Positions 36,601-49,544 of a DNA stretch of 64,000 bases are shown here, piece after piece. Positions within the stretch are counted from its first letter, which is position 1; each line of letters begins with the position of its first letter. Made by a program: the position numbers and the translations under genes. This DNA comes from Archilochus colubris (taxonomy: Eukaryota; Chordata; Aves; Apodiformes; Trochilidae): NCBI GenBank assembly GCA_023079485.1, contig CM041104.1, positions 683,676 to 747,675 on the forward strand. Reading direction: 5' to 3'. The notes beneath the pieces were generated by a model that saw only the letters and a program-made list of their open reading frames with translations, was not told the origin of the DNA and made no database searches.

Positions 36601-39600
36601 AGAAATTCTCTCAGTAAACCATCTTTACAAATAGCTTCCCACAGAGAAATAAAGAGGACATGAGCAGTGTGATGGACACAGCTTCCAGATGACACCTGGC
36701 TGAGTCTTTTGCCAGAGCACAGCACAGAGAAGTGAATTCACTGCTGCCCCTGGGGAACCTAAAGAGGAAACTTACGATTTGCAGATATCTGTAAAGTTGA
36801 CAAAAGATGTTTTCTTGGTCCCTACTCGTACAACTTGTGGAGGCTTCATGACAAATTTTCGTTTTTCTCCAGCTACCATGTCAGGGTTCTTTTCCCTCAT
36901 GATGTTAAATACTCTGTTGAGCAACTGTAAAAACATAAAGAAATGATTGACATCAACATAGCTTCCATTGCTCAGATGGTGTGCATCACTTCTAGGAAGC
37001 ACTGCATTCACAAAGAATACTTGACAACCTCTGCCCATCACCATCTCCCCAAATGCTTTTGAACACACAGACGTGCACAGGCACAGACACAGGCACACAG
37101 ACACCCACCCACCCACACAGACACCCACCCACCCACACAGACACCCCCCCACCCACACAGACACCCCCCCACCCACACAGACACCCCCCCACCCACACAG
37201 ACACCCCCCCACCCACACAGACACCCCCACACACACAATGTTCTGATAAATGCAATATGAAAAGTTCTTTCCCCAAGGCCTCACTTCACCATCTACAAGT
37301 ACCTCAGCTTTCCTGCAGAGGTGCTTTCACTATCACTAATATTGCTCTACATGAAAATTAACTGTTATAAAAGACGTGCTTTGTTATTTTTCTGCTCACA
37401 AGCTTCAGACTCCAAGTCCTGTAAGTCAGAAACAGGACATACGAGCCAAAGGCCCTGCTCTGGTGATGCACATAAACATGTGAAGTATTTTTTAAAAGTC
37501 TTTTGAACATTACCTCATCATATGTGTAGTCCCTTTCTGAGCCCGCCCACGCAGGTCCTGACTGAAGGCTAAAAGAAATTCCATCATCTTTTTTGCTATC
37601 TTCATCCTCAAAAGCTGTAAGGGAAGTTATCTGGGATTCATTAAGAGGAAAAGCATTCATGCTTACACCATTTGTAAAAGGTACAAAGAAGATTGCAATA
37701 GGCTGGACACACCTCCGCTGTCCCTCTGAGGCCTACAAGAGCCACCAGCACTTGTAGCTTCTACAAAACTTATTTCTGATAAATAATATAGTGGTAAAGG
37801 TAAAAAAAAATGAATTCTGAAACAATGACACCTGAACTGAACTTTCCTACAACACAGGCTACACTTCACTTTCAACATCTCACTGAGCTCAGTTATACTC
37901 TTACCTTCATCCTTCTCCATTATCTCATCTTCATCTGGAGACTTGAATGTCTTCTTTTTCTTCTTTTTATTGCCCAGCATGATATCAAGGTCATCTTCAG
38001 GTTCTACTACCTCTGGCACATCTCCTTCAATTTTCAAGTCCTGCAAAAACAGAGGAAGACTCCAGCTTACAATTTTTAAGAGAAATACAGTAGCACAGTA
38101 CTAGATGAACAGCAGTAATGCCCACCACTTCTCTGAAACAGAGCAGATAGGATCAGAACTAAAGTATGTTGAAGAGAGTGCTGCACTGCTACCATGAAAT
38201 AGGGCTGGAATTTTATCTTCTGGTCTGATTTTTGGCTTGTCAGGAATAAGGTGACACTAAACTTACCTAAAGGCATCAGCCATTTTAGGGCATAAAGGAA
38301 CACAAGACCCCAGAGGCCAGACACCAAGGTAAGGCAAAGCTGTGCTACCTGCAGCCAGTGCAGTTTGTTATGATAATTCTGCACACAGAGAGGACACAGA
38401 GCAAACAATTCCCCTGTCTGGGGCAGATCAGAGACACTTTCATCCCCAAAAGGCAGAATCTAAAGAGGAAGTGTACACAGAACATAACATTTCTCTGTCC
38501 TCTTGCTCTCTGTCTGGGCTTGTCAGTGACACTGACTCATGGTACAAAAACATGACTTGGAATTAATCTTGAGAAGAGTAAAAATATCTCATACACTTCC
38601 TGGAACACAGAACAGTAGCCAATCATTGCTAAAGAAAACACCAGAGTAAAACCAGACCTCTTAGCAGATACACACCCTCTGTTTGAAGGACTGGCTTTTA
38701 AGGGACTATTCTGTGTGTGGCTTCTGACATCCATCTACTTCTCTCACCCCACAAGACAATTAACCTTGATGTTCATTAACCCTTACTAAGACTGCAGGAT
38801 TATTTGCTCACTGTGCAGATCACTTCTGGGAAAAAGCCCTGCAGGAAGAATATGTTTAGCAGAACCTACTGTGAATGAAAGCAACAGTGAAATCCAAGTT
38901 TCATTATTAGCTGCACTACAAGAGAATGACAGAGGTAGAACAACACCTCCACTCCAGTCCCAAAAAAATGAGAGCAAGAAAGTTTTCAGCCATAGAGAAG
39001 ATGACCCAGTTCTGTAAACAAACCTTTACACCTTCTTCTGCTTCATCTATATCAAATATCTTTTTTGTTTTCTTCTTCTTTTTCTTTTGATTGAAGAAGT
39101 TTAAGTCATCCAGGTCATCTGTTGCATCTGAAAAACAAAGGATTCCCAGAAGTATAACTGCAGAAACTGTTTAGACATCCAGGTTTCTAATTTACACCCA
39201 AATCTTAAAAAGATAAGACAAAAGTAGTAATTTGTAACACACACACACGGAGACACACACACACGCGGAGACACGGAGACACACAGACACACGCACAGAC
39301 ACACACACAGACACAGACACACACACACACACACAGACACACACACAGACACAGACACACACACAGACACACAGACACACACACAGACACAACACAGACA
39401 CAACACAGACACAGGACACACACACAGACACACACACAGACACACACACAGACACAGAGCAAACAATTCCCCTGTCTGGGGCAGATCAGAGACACTTTCA
39501 TCCCCAAAAGGCAGAATCTAAAGAGGAGGTGTACACAGAACATAACCCTACAGGTGTCCTTCAGGTTTTAATGAAGTCATTCCTCTCTGCTCCCAAATAC

Positions 39601-42600
39601 CTCACAACTATTTTACAGTTTCTGCTTCTTCTAACTACATTCTATTATTTTTTAAGTGCTTAATCTTTCTTTCTGCTGTACAAGAGAGATGAAGTAGCCA
39701 CTTGTGTCATTATAAAGATGCCTGAAAAAAAGTGAAAGAGAAACTGTAGGAGGAAGGTACAGTTTTTCTCTGGGCTACTGCAAGAGCCTTTTTTCCCAAC
39801 AAACTGGATTTAAGTTGACAACATTCCCTGAATCAGACCATCTGAAAGTGACACTGGCCTCAATTTAAACAGCAAAGTTATACCCACAATCACAAGCTTA
39901 TTGCCTGGTGGACTTCAAAGAACTCTCCAGTTATCACATGCTGAGTTATCCAAGAGCCAGAAACCTTTTCATCCAGATTTCTGTTATTGACACTATTGAT
40001 TAATTGTTCACATGAAAAACAGCCAGAATTGTGGAATTACTGCAACAACTGCATGTGGAAAATGTAAAACTCCATGCTAACTATTTTTGGAATTGCCATT
40101 GTCTCCCACAAAACTCTGTTTGAGTCAGGAAATGGGTATTTATGGGATGTTTGTGATTTTAAGCAGGAGGGAAAGATCCCTCCCAAACAGGCAGCAGTGT
40201 TACTCACAAGCCTCTACACAAACCAAGGCCCCAGCACTACACACTGTGCTGCCAGGTTCTTGAAACAGGGCTGGCAGTCTCAAAATAACAGCATCATCTT
40301 TGAGTCTGTCCATGCAGATTGACCTTACCTTTCTTCCTGCTGTCTTCTTCATCTGCTTCAACATCTTTGTCTTCTGTTGGCTCTGGTTCAACTTCTTTTG
40401 TTTCTGACTGCTGAGTCTCTTCTGCTTGTGTGTCCCCCCCTTCCTCATCCAGCATAAAGGGCTTCTTCTTCTTCTTCTTTTTCTTGCTCATAGTAGGATC
40501 GAAAATCATCTGTAAAAAAAAAAATAAAATAATCACTGACCATTTAATATTTCTAACACCTCTGAGTTTCTCTCCACACTCCTTAAGTTACCCAAACTGG
40601 TCCCTGGCTTCAGCCTCAGCTCAGGGTTTTCCAGCTCTGTGTCAAGGCAAAATCCTAGCGAGCTGACTGCAAACTAAGGTTACTCAAACTCTGAGCTGAG
40701 ACTGAGAAGCAATCCTTGAACTGCTCAGCACCAGCAAAACGTTTCAGCACACCCATCCCACAGTCTGATCACTCTTGCTTCCTACTTTCATTTGAGACAT
40801 TTAACATCCAGATTTATTAAAAGGCAGAAACATTTCCAGAGAGAAACTAAAAGGTGCTGGTGATACAGGAAGAGCTGTACCAACTCCCAGTGCTATGAAG
40901 TAGCAGAGATCTCATCTTTTTCTCCCACTGTTGGGAAACTGAACCTCAGAGACCAAGTGATTAAAAGCTGTTCATGAGTTTTCAGCCAGACTAATTCATC
41001 TGTCTGAAGAAGGCACAAACCCCAAGACTCACTTTTAACCTATCCATCATCTGCAGACCCAAGTTATTTAACGAGTTTTCCAACACAGGAATTTTTTACT
41101 TTTTCCACTCAAGATGCAGGTTTGACATCATACGTAGGGGTCAGTTTTGTTACATATGTGGCTATTTTTTCACACCACAGTGTATATTTAATATACCAAC
41201 ACAGTATATTATGAATACACCAACACTTAACAAGTCTCTTTCTCCAGTTCCTCTTTGCAAATAAAGTTTTCTCACAGACACTTAAAACTCATCATTAATA
41301 TCCTCACTGATGAAAACACCATCAAGGGAGAAGATGGCCAATTTCTTGCTTTGTTACACCCTGCAAGTTTGGCCTTTTTGCTGTCCTCTCAAAGCAACCT
41401 TTTCCTTGCACTTCTTACCCCCCTGCACATGATATTATTCTTGTAGGCAAAAAGGTCTTGGAGGTAAGAAAGCTGGAGTAGGGCTTTTTACACAGGTGTG
41501 TAGCAAGAGAACAAGGAGAAATGGTTTCAAACTTGAAGAGGGGAGATTTAGATTAGATATTAGGGAAAAAAAAATAAATCTTTCCTGTGAGGGTGATAAA
41601 ACACTGGCACAGGTTGCTCAAGGAAGCTGTGGCTGCCCCATCCCTGGCAGTGTTCCAGCCCAGGTTGGATGGGGCTTGGAGCACCCTGGGCTGTGAAAAG
41701 TGTCCCTTACCATGGCAGGGGTGGCACTGGGGGAGCTTTAAGGTCCCTCTCAACCCAAGCCAGTCTGGGGTTCTGTGATTTTTGTGATAGTTTCCTGCTT
41801 TTCTGGAATTTGCCTGTTTTATAAGCACCCTACTAAAAGGCACTGAACTGCACCTGGGGTGTTTGAAGCCCAACATCTCAAGTGTCTCCACAGATGGGAC
41901 CCTGAACCTTGAGGCTTTCAAACTGCTCAAGTGTGAACCATTTCTAAAAAAAGTTCTGCCAGAGGGCTTCCCTCTAATGCTGAGTGAGACACAGGTATGA
42001 ATCATGCTCCTGTAATGCACAGTCATCAGGGAATGTGCCCAACCAGCTACTGTCTGCTGCCTTCCTCTTGGAACCCCCACAGGCTGCTGAGACAGAAGGA
42101 ACACTGCCAGGATCAGCAAGAGCCCACAGCTTTGGGAAGAGGCACACAGAAACCCATTTCCACCAAAATGAGACATGATCTTGAAGGAGCTTTGTAAGAC
42201 TGAAGAGTTTTCTATCTTCTCACATGATTAAGCAAACATAAGATTATACTTCCATTGGGTGTAATCATCTCTAAGAGGCCCAAGCCCACCTATCCCAAGT
42301 CACTCTTCTCTCTGTGAAGACACCTTTCAACCTGAGCCACCATCAGTTGTACCTTGTGTCTGTAACAGACAGACTGTATCTTTAGCACTACCACCCTAAA
42401 GTGCAGCTGACACCCTAGGACAACTTCTGGAAGCAGGAGGTTGTTTTTTCAGCACTAAAACTACGTAGCTGGCCTGGAGCAGAGCACTGCTCTGAAGTCT
42501 GCTCCATCCAGTCAGGTCAAGCCAAGCTTCTGCAAACCTAAAGCCCAGTGATAACGTGGTAACTGCTCTCCCCAAACCAACCCAACAGTTCCACAGCCAG

Positions 42601-45043
42601 AGGAGGTTCCTGCCTGAAACAGTTCACTCATCAAGGTCTTCAATGACAAGAAAGCAGGAGTCTTACACCACACGTGCTTTAACAAGTCATACTATAAAAT
42701 AGCCAGCCTGAGAACCAGGCTGTGTCACCTTGCTGAGCTTAGACATTGCAGCAGTTTCTTCATTCTTTATTTCACTATTTGATTAGTCAAAGTACAACGA
42801 CACCATTAAAAACTCTGCAAACTCACAGGTCCTCAACAGAAGGGACTGAAGCTCCCAGGCACATCAAACCCCACACTTTTCTGGGCAGAAAGTTATGAAT
42901 TTCCATCCTGATTCTGCTCTGATTCCAATCTGGGGTTTTCTGTAGACCACAGAGTTCTTTCTCTTCATGTATCTCCTCCTTATTCCAAACACCTCGCCAG
43001 TATCCTACCTTACAGAGAGTGAGCAACTGAAAAGAGAGGTGGGGGGAAGAAAGGAACAAAGTTTCATAGTCCAGATGCAACTCTCAAGACAGAAGCCAAC
43101 ACTACCCTAAGCTGCTGTGACAAATCCTGGGGATTCTAACAGAGGGCACAAATAAATCCCACTTCATTAGTCTGAACACACACAGCTGTGTCTGCACAGC
43201 AGCAGTGTCCCTGCTCCACAAAGAGTCAACATCTACTATGGGGTGCAGAATTATTCAGACAAATCTGCACCTAACCCCTCCAGCTGCTCAGAACACAGCA
43301 TTCTCTTATTGTATATCCTGCAGCTTCAGGAAACCACAGGGCCAGAAATATTTTTAGATAACTATATATATATATAGTAGGATTTGTAATAAAGGCAATA
43401 GATGTTAACTGACTGCTTCCTCATGCAAACAGGGCCTGTGCTCTGCCTCTACAACTCTACAAATTAAAAGCCACACAACAAAGTTTTTAAACATCTATGC
43501 CAGTTTCAAATGTAAATTTGTCTTCACCCTCCTCAACTTCATAGGATTATTGGCATTAAGGAGTTTCACTGACTTAGCATCAATAACAAACTGTTTGGTT
43601 CCTACCAAGCAGAACCACAGAAGTTCTGGAAGGCATCTGCACTCACAGCCTCTCACCTACACCAGCCAGAAGATCTGACAGTGCCAGTTCAGCTGTGGTA
43701 TCTGCTACCCCCTGGATTACCTGTCAGGCTGCTACATAAACCAACCCAGAGATGTAACCTCACTGCACCAGGTGTTCCTGGTATCACCTCAATGTCAGAA
43801 CAAATGCATTATGCAAGAAATGTAACTTTACTGACACTTCACTGAAATACAGGTCAGGGAACTCCAGATGAACTGCTCTATGGTCCTATGATCACTCCAA
43901 AGAGTGAGCACCAGACACAAGGACTCCTAGTTCCTAATTTCTGGAACCAAAGTACTACCTAAACATTAGAATTGCAGTCCCAGGGACATAACAAGGCATA
44001 AAAACGCAGTACACTCACTTCAGATGGTAAAAGCAGCTGAATAAGTCAGTCTCAGCTACCATTAAAATAATTAGTAATTACACTACTTCTCCTTTACTAC
44101 GTGGAACAAATTATGACTTGCCTGTCTCAAAGGCTGGAGAGATCACTTTGCTCAGAAAGAAACAAGCCACACAGGTATTTTAAACACCACCAGAACAAAG
44201 ATAAAAGACTAGAAGCAGCCATCACATGGATTCAGCCAGGGCAGCCTACCACAGGCTATGCAGCAATCCACCAGAGTGCTTGCTTGTAACTTCCCAGATG
44301 TAAAACTTCCCTTTTTTCCCTGGGAGCAAACTGCAGTGAGGCTGCTGAAGGTGCCGACACACTGCCCCTGCAACACCCGAGACAGATGCACCCACTGCCC
44401 AGGAAGGACGCCTAAGCAACCACCACCAGAAAAAAAAGCGAAGCTACCACGTGTAAGATGTAGCTATTTAGCTACTTCTGTAGCTATTTAGCTCTCTGGT
44501 TAAACGACGAGGTACCAACGCTCCAGAAGCAGCGAGTGGGAAGGGAAATAAACTAATTAATGGTTAGGTATTGTTAGAAGAGCACGGAACACGATGGAGA
44601 AGGCTGGCGGGGAAATCTGCCTTCCAGCCCGGCCCTCCCTCAGCCCCAGCCGGGCACGGGGAACTCCCGGGGAGTTTTGGGCCTTCCCACCATACGGGGC
44701 CGGGCCAGGCGGGACCCCGCAGCGCACCGGGAAGGCTCCGGGGAAGGCGCCAGCGCCGGGTCCGGCCCGAGCCCACCACCCCGAGAGGCGGCCACGGGCC
44801 CGGCTCAGGGCCGGCACCGAGCGGGGCAGCGGTCGGGGCTGTCCGGAGGGGCCGCGGGACCCGTCGGGAGCCGCCCGGCCCAGCACCGGCGGTGCCCCAG
44901 GGCGGAGGCCGCACTCGCCGCCCGGCGCAGGCCTCAGGCCCGCTCTCCCACATGGCGGCGGCCTCGGCCGCGGAACAGGCCTCGAGCCCGGCTCCCCCGG
45001 GGGCGGGCGGGCGGCCGCAGGGTCTCACCTCGTCGCCCGACAT
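33631..45043 (-). CDS. EIF2S2: EIF2S2, eIF2 beta subunit (spliced)
   Basis: EIF2S2 is the beta subunit of the cytoplasmic initiation factor eIF2, which delivers Met-tRNAi to the 40S ribosome; beta binds eIF5 and eIF2B. The nine coding exons in transcript order are 45043-45029, 40509-40329, 39127-39024, 38040-37905, 37614-37514, 36924-36776, 35995-35939, 34979-34894 and 33806-33631, all with GT-AG introns. They give 334 residues plus TAG; human has 333. Three polylysine blocks (K14-21, K80-85, K125-130) are the eIF5/eIF2B-epsilon docking sites. The conserved core starts near [13 protein letters not shown], and the C-terminal zinc ribbon uses Cys282, 285, 303 and 306. Residue 229 reads Ser (codon split by intron 6) and residue 288 Arg, where I expect Leu and Pro from the mammalian protein. 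The start follows a CpG-island promoter. Identification is certain. Confidence 0.97.
33883..34330 (-). repeat. CR1 LINE 3' fragment (EIF2S2 intron 8)
   Basis: An ACAGAATCACAGAACATCAG tail followed by a diverged CR1 3' region in minus orientation, beginning about 80 bases from the last EIF2S2 exon. Confidence 0.85.
37080..37240. repeat. 20-bp C-rich minisatellite in EIF2S2 intron 5
   Basis: About seven copies of ACACAGACACCCACCCACCC, drifting to ACACAGACACCCCCCCACCC. On the transcribed (minus) sense strand it reads as repeated GGGTGGGTGGG, a G-quadruplex-type sequence. Confidence 0.95.
38393..38488. repeat. 96-bp duplicated segment, copy 1 (EIF2S2 intron 3)
   Basis: Begins GACACAGAGCAAACAATTCC and matches 39,451-39,546 over 96 bases with one difference (GGAAGTG against GGAGGTG). 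It is in the same orientation as its partner. Confidence 0.93.
39236..39455. repeat. CA-rich (ACACAGAC)n tract in EIF2S2 intron 2
   Basis: About 220 bases of imperfect ACAC/ACAGAC repeat, starting about 110 bases after coding exon 3 on the + scale and running straight into a 96-bp duplicated segment. Confidence 0.95.
39451..39546. repeat. 96-bp duplicated segment, copy 2 (EIF2S2 intron 2)
   Basis: Partner of 38,393-38,488. This copy joins directly onto the CA-rich tract, and copy 1 begins in a short ACACAGAGAGGACACAG stretch, so the repeat may have mediated the duplication. Confidence 0.93.
41490..41792 (+). repeat. CR1 LINE 3' fragment (EIF2S2 intron 1)
   Basis: AGAGGGGAGATTTAGATTAG through GGTTGGATGGGGCTTGGAGC to a TTCTGTGAT tail, + orientation. 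Confidence 0.85.
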
Positions 45044-45220
45044 GTCTGCGGCCGGGTGCGGAGCGGTGCGGGAGGCGGGCGGAGCGGCGGGCACTAAGGG
45101 ACGCGGTCAGGCGGTACCCGCGGCCGCGCTCGCCTCTTGCATCAGCGCTCCCCTCCCCCGCAGCCCCGCGCCTGCGCACTGCGCTCCGCCCGCACACCCC
45201 GCACCGCCGCGGCGCCCGGC

Positions 45221-45232
45221 GGGAGTTGTGGT
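45221..45232 (-). promoter_or_regulatory. ZNF143-like site in the EIF2S2 promoter
   Basis: The minus strand reads ACCACAACTCCC, two differences from the ZNF143/THAP11 core ACTACAATTCCC that is common in CpG-island promoters. It lies about 180 bases upstream of the ATG. Confidence 0.35.
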
Positions 45233-45237
45233 TCGGA

Positions 45238-45338
45238 GCGGAGCGGGAGTGCTGAGGGGAGCGGGAGTGCTGAGGGGAGCGGGGGTCCTGAGGGGAGCGG
45301 GAGTGCTGAGGGGAGCGGGAGTGCTGAGGGAAGCGGGG
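45238..45338. repeat. 18-bp GC-rich minisatellite upstream of EIF2S2
   Basis: About 5.5 copies of GCGGGAGTGCTGAGGGGA with small variants, inside the CpG island and just upstream of the promoter core. Confidence 0.92.
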
Positions 45339-45779
45339 TCTGGCGGTTCTCGGGGCCGGCCCAGGTTTGGCATCTGACGGGCGCAGTTGCCTCCCCTGGG
45401 CTGAGCCGGGCGGCTCCGCTCGGGCTCCTTCCCCTCCCGCCGCAGCCGCTGGGGTGTGCGGGCGGACGGTCCCGCAGCAGCTCGGGGCTCTGAGCTCTGA
45501 AGGCGTCTCTGGTGTTCCCAGGGAATCGGTGGGGCCAAGAAGAGCGCTGTTTCCTTCCCGGGTACACGAGAGCATGAGGAAAATAGGGGGAATGCGTACC
45601 GGGAATGTCAGGGCTGAGGCAGAGAGGAACTGGGTGGTTGCTCTGATCCAAGTAGGGGAGAAATTCAATATTGCTTTGTCCAGCATTAAAAAGCAGAGCA
45701 TCCCTCCACCTCCCCAAATCACAGGCTCCTTGGTGCAGGAAAGGACTCGTGGAGGTGTCCACTCAGCCCTGGTGCTCAC

Positions 45780-46085
45780 ACTGAGTCAGCCAGAACAGGT
45801 TGCTCAGGACCTTGTCCTGATGGGTTTTGAATATCTCCAGAGGCAGGGACTCCACAGCCTCCCTGGGCAACACCTTCCACCATCTTCACAATAAAAATGG
45901 TTTTCCTGTGTCTCTGTAGAACTTCCCATATTCCAAGCTGTACCTGCTGCCCCTTGTCCTGTCCCTCTGGCTGTCACACTGTTGGGATGCCCTGAGCCTT
46001 CTCTGTTACAGCTTTAACAGCCCCAGCTCTCTCAGGTTCTTCTCTGACATCAGATGCTCCAGTCTCCTCCCCCATTCCAGTACTC
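45780..46085 (-). repeat. CR1 fragment without tail
   Basis: TTTGAATATCTCCAGAGGCAG, then CCACAGCCTCCCTGGGCAAC and the rest of the CR1 3' region, minus orientation. The terminal repeats are missing. Confidence 0.7.
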
Positions 46086-46089
46086 TAAT

Positions 46090-49000
46090 GTTAGCCAGTA
46101 AGAATATGACATTAATACAAAGAAGAATTACTTGCCGCAAAAAATACGTTAAAATTCTGCCTCCCAACTGGCTCTTTGAAACTCAAAGGTCATTTCATGC
46201 ATGATTCAGTGGTCAAGCAGACAGAACCACCAGCCCAAATATTGCTACAGGCTATTTTATATTTTAGTATTTCCAGACCATTTGCATCCTCAGAGGCCCT
46301 TAATGTCCCATCACATGGTGTAAATTCATACTGTTCTTTTTATGCTAGTGGCAGACTATGGACACTATCATTTAACTTTTTTATCACCTAGAAGAAAAGT
46401 CTGCCCATCTTGTCCATGTTGGTCCTCATTTCATCTATTTTCCTTGCTTGACTCAACAGAAAATGATACCCAACATATTTGTTATGCAAAGCTATTTGTT
46501 TGGAGACATAATAAGCACCAGGACAGGAGCAGCTTTAGCTTTTCCCAGTATGACTAAAAAAAAAAATTCTGTTTCATTGATGAAACTCAGCTTCAAAAGA
46601 TTACTTTCCTTCCCTTCTTCAATACCACCACATTCCCTCTGGGCAGCATTTCTGTCTTTGCCACTTCGTGTGATTTTAAGAAGCTGTTGGACACATAAAT
46701 GGAGATTGTAGAATTGTGCATCTCAGCTGTGTTTGTAGGATTTCCTGGGGAGCAGCAGGAAGAATTTCATTCCAGCCACTGTTACATCTTCTGCACAGAG
46801 TAAAGTGCACTCTTCCACACTGCTGGTGTAAGGCTAGGCATGATTTAAGGTTTCTGCAAGCATTGGGTTTTAAAGTAGATTTTGCTTTAAGTTTTGTGTC
46901 AGTCAGTTTTAGCTGAGTCTATGCATAGCTCGGAATTCTGCTCACTAATTTCATTTTAAAATCTGCTCTGTAGATTGCTGTGGAATAAGTGTTGTCAACA
47001 GCTGGACTTAAACAGACTGACACAGGTTCAACCACTGCCCTTCACTGAAGTTATCTGTAAGACAGAATTGGAACCCAATTTCCACCCAAAAAAAAAACCC
47101 AAAAAACTAAACCAAACCACAAGCAAGTGCTTTGATTTCAGACATACTCAGGAGAGCGAAACAGCCAGAAGAAGGATCCTGGATGGAAATCTGGAGCAAA
47201 CAGGTCTGTGCTCTGAGGGAAGCCTGGAGAGTATGTGAAATAGGTTTGGAGAAGAAAGAAGTCATATAGAAAAGGTGGATTTCTAGCAAATCAGCCAGAG
47301 GAAGCCTGCAGGACTGTATCCCAGCTGAGGACAGAGGAAGGGCTGCTCCCCAGCAGGAAGCCCAGGGGTGATACAGTCCCTGCTGTGCAGAAACAGAATA
47401 GCTGGGAAGTGGAGGGTTTCAAACCCTTCCTGCCAGCTTGCTTTTACAACACAGGTTTTGAAAAGCCCAATTTGCATTTTAATCAGTGCATTCATGCAGT
47501 AGTGATAGTTCTTCCAGAAGAGATCCAGCACTTGGTAAGAATGTCTATTTTTGAGGCTTCTCTCAGCCCACTGTCTAGCATCATTCAAGCTGAGTGCAAG
47601 TTTTCTTCTTTCTGTCTTACCCCGTGCTTTTATCCACCCAGTATGTGAAGTCTTCAGTCACTTCAAAACCCACCTCCAAATCCATCCCTTACTCCTCTTT
47701 TCACACTACACAGCAGGCTATGTTGTGCTACACTCACTGTCATTATTTTCTTCCCCATCCCCCTGCTGCCTCTTGTCTTTTTCTTTATTTCAGTTATTAA
47801 ATAATAGTAGTAAAATAGATTCTATACTTGCCTTCTTTTGAGAAAGGGTTTTGAGTCCAGAGCACCATTAAACTGTTTATGAGGACGTGGGATGTGCTGC
47901 AGTGAGCCATACTGAAAATGCATTTTCCATTCTAAAACTGATCCCACATTGTTGCCAGCTGGAGTAAAGTGTAGCATGGCTCTCAACTGCCCTAAAAAAT
48001 GATGGGAATATTCCAGTGGATGGCAGCTGCACGAAAATGCACACAAAGACAGAGGTTTGGACCTCTAGGAGAAATTTTAAGCAAGATTTAAATCGGTCAC
48101 TTTTGAGCCTTTTGAGAAAAACAGACACGAGCACCATATAAAAGGGTGAAAGTTACTTTCCAAAGTTGAACTTCACTGTAACTGAGAATTAGCAGAATAG
48201 GGCAAAGGCTGGGGTCTCAAAGAGGAAAACTCCAGTTGAATTGATTATCTTTAATGCAGTTGTTCACAAGCTGCAGTCCTGCCACTCCATCCTTGCCTTG
48301 CTTTTTCCTCTCAAAACCTTTTACTCCCTATGTTCTTTTGCTTTCTGTACACAAAGTACTTCTGTCCAAATGCCTCCTCGGGTCTGGAGTAAAACTGTAC
48401 ATCTTCTTATGGCCAGAGATGGTTTTCCCAAACCTGCTACTCTAAAGTTATAAATAAACTCTCTTTTCCACACTTGCATGGCCAGTGGATGTATTGGCTG
48501 CCTTTCCTGCCTGAAGCAGTCAGGTTAAGGCACACCTTGCAGGCATTTGTGGCCATCATCCTCTAGCAAATGTCTTCTGATATTTCTCTCTGCTATCATC
48601 CCAAAGGGACTTAGGGCTTAGTGGATCTGTTAAGGGCTTGCTGGAATTGTTTCACTGCAGAAAAGGCGCAGAAATAGGATCTAAGGTTAGCACTCAGGCC
48701 CTCAGTGATTCTCAGTGATATGTCTCTGAAGGTCCTGGGGGTTGTTTGACACTTCTCCATGGTGGCTGCTGCTCCTGGGGGTGATGGGGATCAGCTGTCT
48801 CTGTGACAGGCAGTAGGGTGACCATTACTACCATTTGTACCATTTTCTTCCTGAACTGGGTTATTCTCTGAACCGTTCCCAGTATCCAAAATCACTGTAA
48901 GTCAGAAAATACAACAGATTGTTTTCTTCCCTCCACTTCAAGTCCTGAGGGCTGGGAATTCCCTTGCACATGGAATACCAGAGGCCCAGTCTTTCTTCCC

Positions 49001-49540
49001 AGGTGGGACTAAGTTTATCAGACAGTCTGCTCAGCTGCTTGTGTCCTTTGCTGAGAGAGCAAACAATACAATTATCTACATGCAGAGATTAAAAAAAAAT
49101 AATAACAGATTTATCATGAGATAGGCAAGATTGGTTGATCTGAAGGAATCAGAGCTGGTCTCTTACATCCCTTGTCTCATAAAAATGCATCTCCTGCAGA
49201 ACTGCCCAAAGCACCATTTGACCAACAGTCTGTCCCCTCTGAAACTGCCAGCAGCACCACTTTGTTCAGCAAAATATCTGTGTGGAGGAGAAGGTCTTGT
49301 GGGACCCACCTGCCCTGGGCATGGGTAAGCACTGCAAGAGGAAAAGCAGATGTAAATAGATTTAAAGATTGGTTGTTCATGTGTACGTTCCTCCCTCACC
49401 ACCCCACCACCATCTTTTATCCTTTCACCTGTATCTTTGGTGATTCTGCAGCTGTGTAAGAGCTGCAGCCCTGAGGAGCAGGACTTGGGTTGTTGGGTGA
49501 TGAGAAGCTCCCCATGAGCTGGCAATGGGTGCTGACAGCC
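46090..49540. other. Gene-free stretch upstream of EIF2S2
   Basis: AT-rich sequence without recognisable exons on either strand. It is upstream flank of EIF2S2 and, by known synteny, part of the distal 5' flank of ASIP, so enhancers or non-coding ASIP exons could be here but cannot be identified by eye. Confidence 0.5.
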
Positions 49541-49544
49541 CAGA

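Larger units (their letters stand above)
44600..45500 (-). promoter_or_regulatory. EIF2S2: EIF2S2 CpG-island promoter
   Basis: A block of very high GC with many CpG dinucleotides surrounds the first coding exon, against AT-rich flanks. No TATA box is seen, as expected for a housekeeping gene. The transcription start is expected a short way above 45,043. Confidence 0.85.

Noticed and set aside
36992..37284. Cysteine/valine/glycine-rich minus-strand frames
   Set aside because: Translations of the 20-bp intronic minisatellite.
39101..39543. Cys/Val-rich minus-strand frames
   Set aside because: Translations of the CA-rich tract; only the end overlaps EIF2S2 exon 3.
44564..45779. Long GC-rich frames on both strands around the EIF2S2 promoter
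   Set aside because: CpG-island artefacts overlapping the true 15-base first coding exon.
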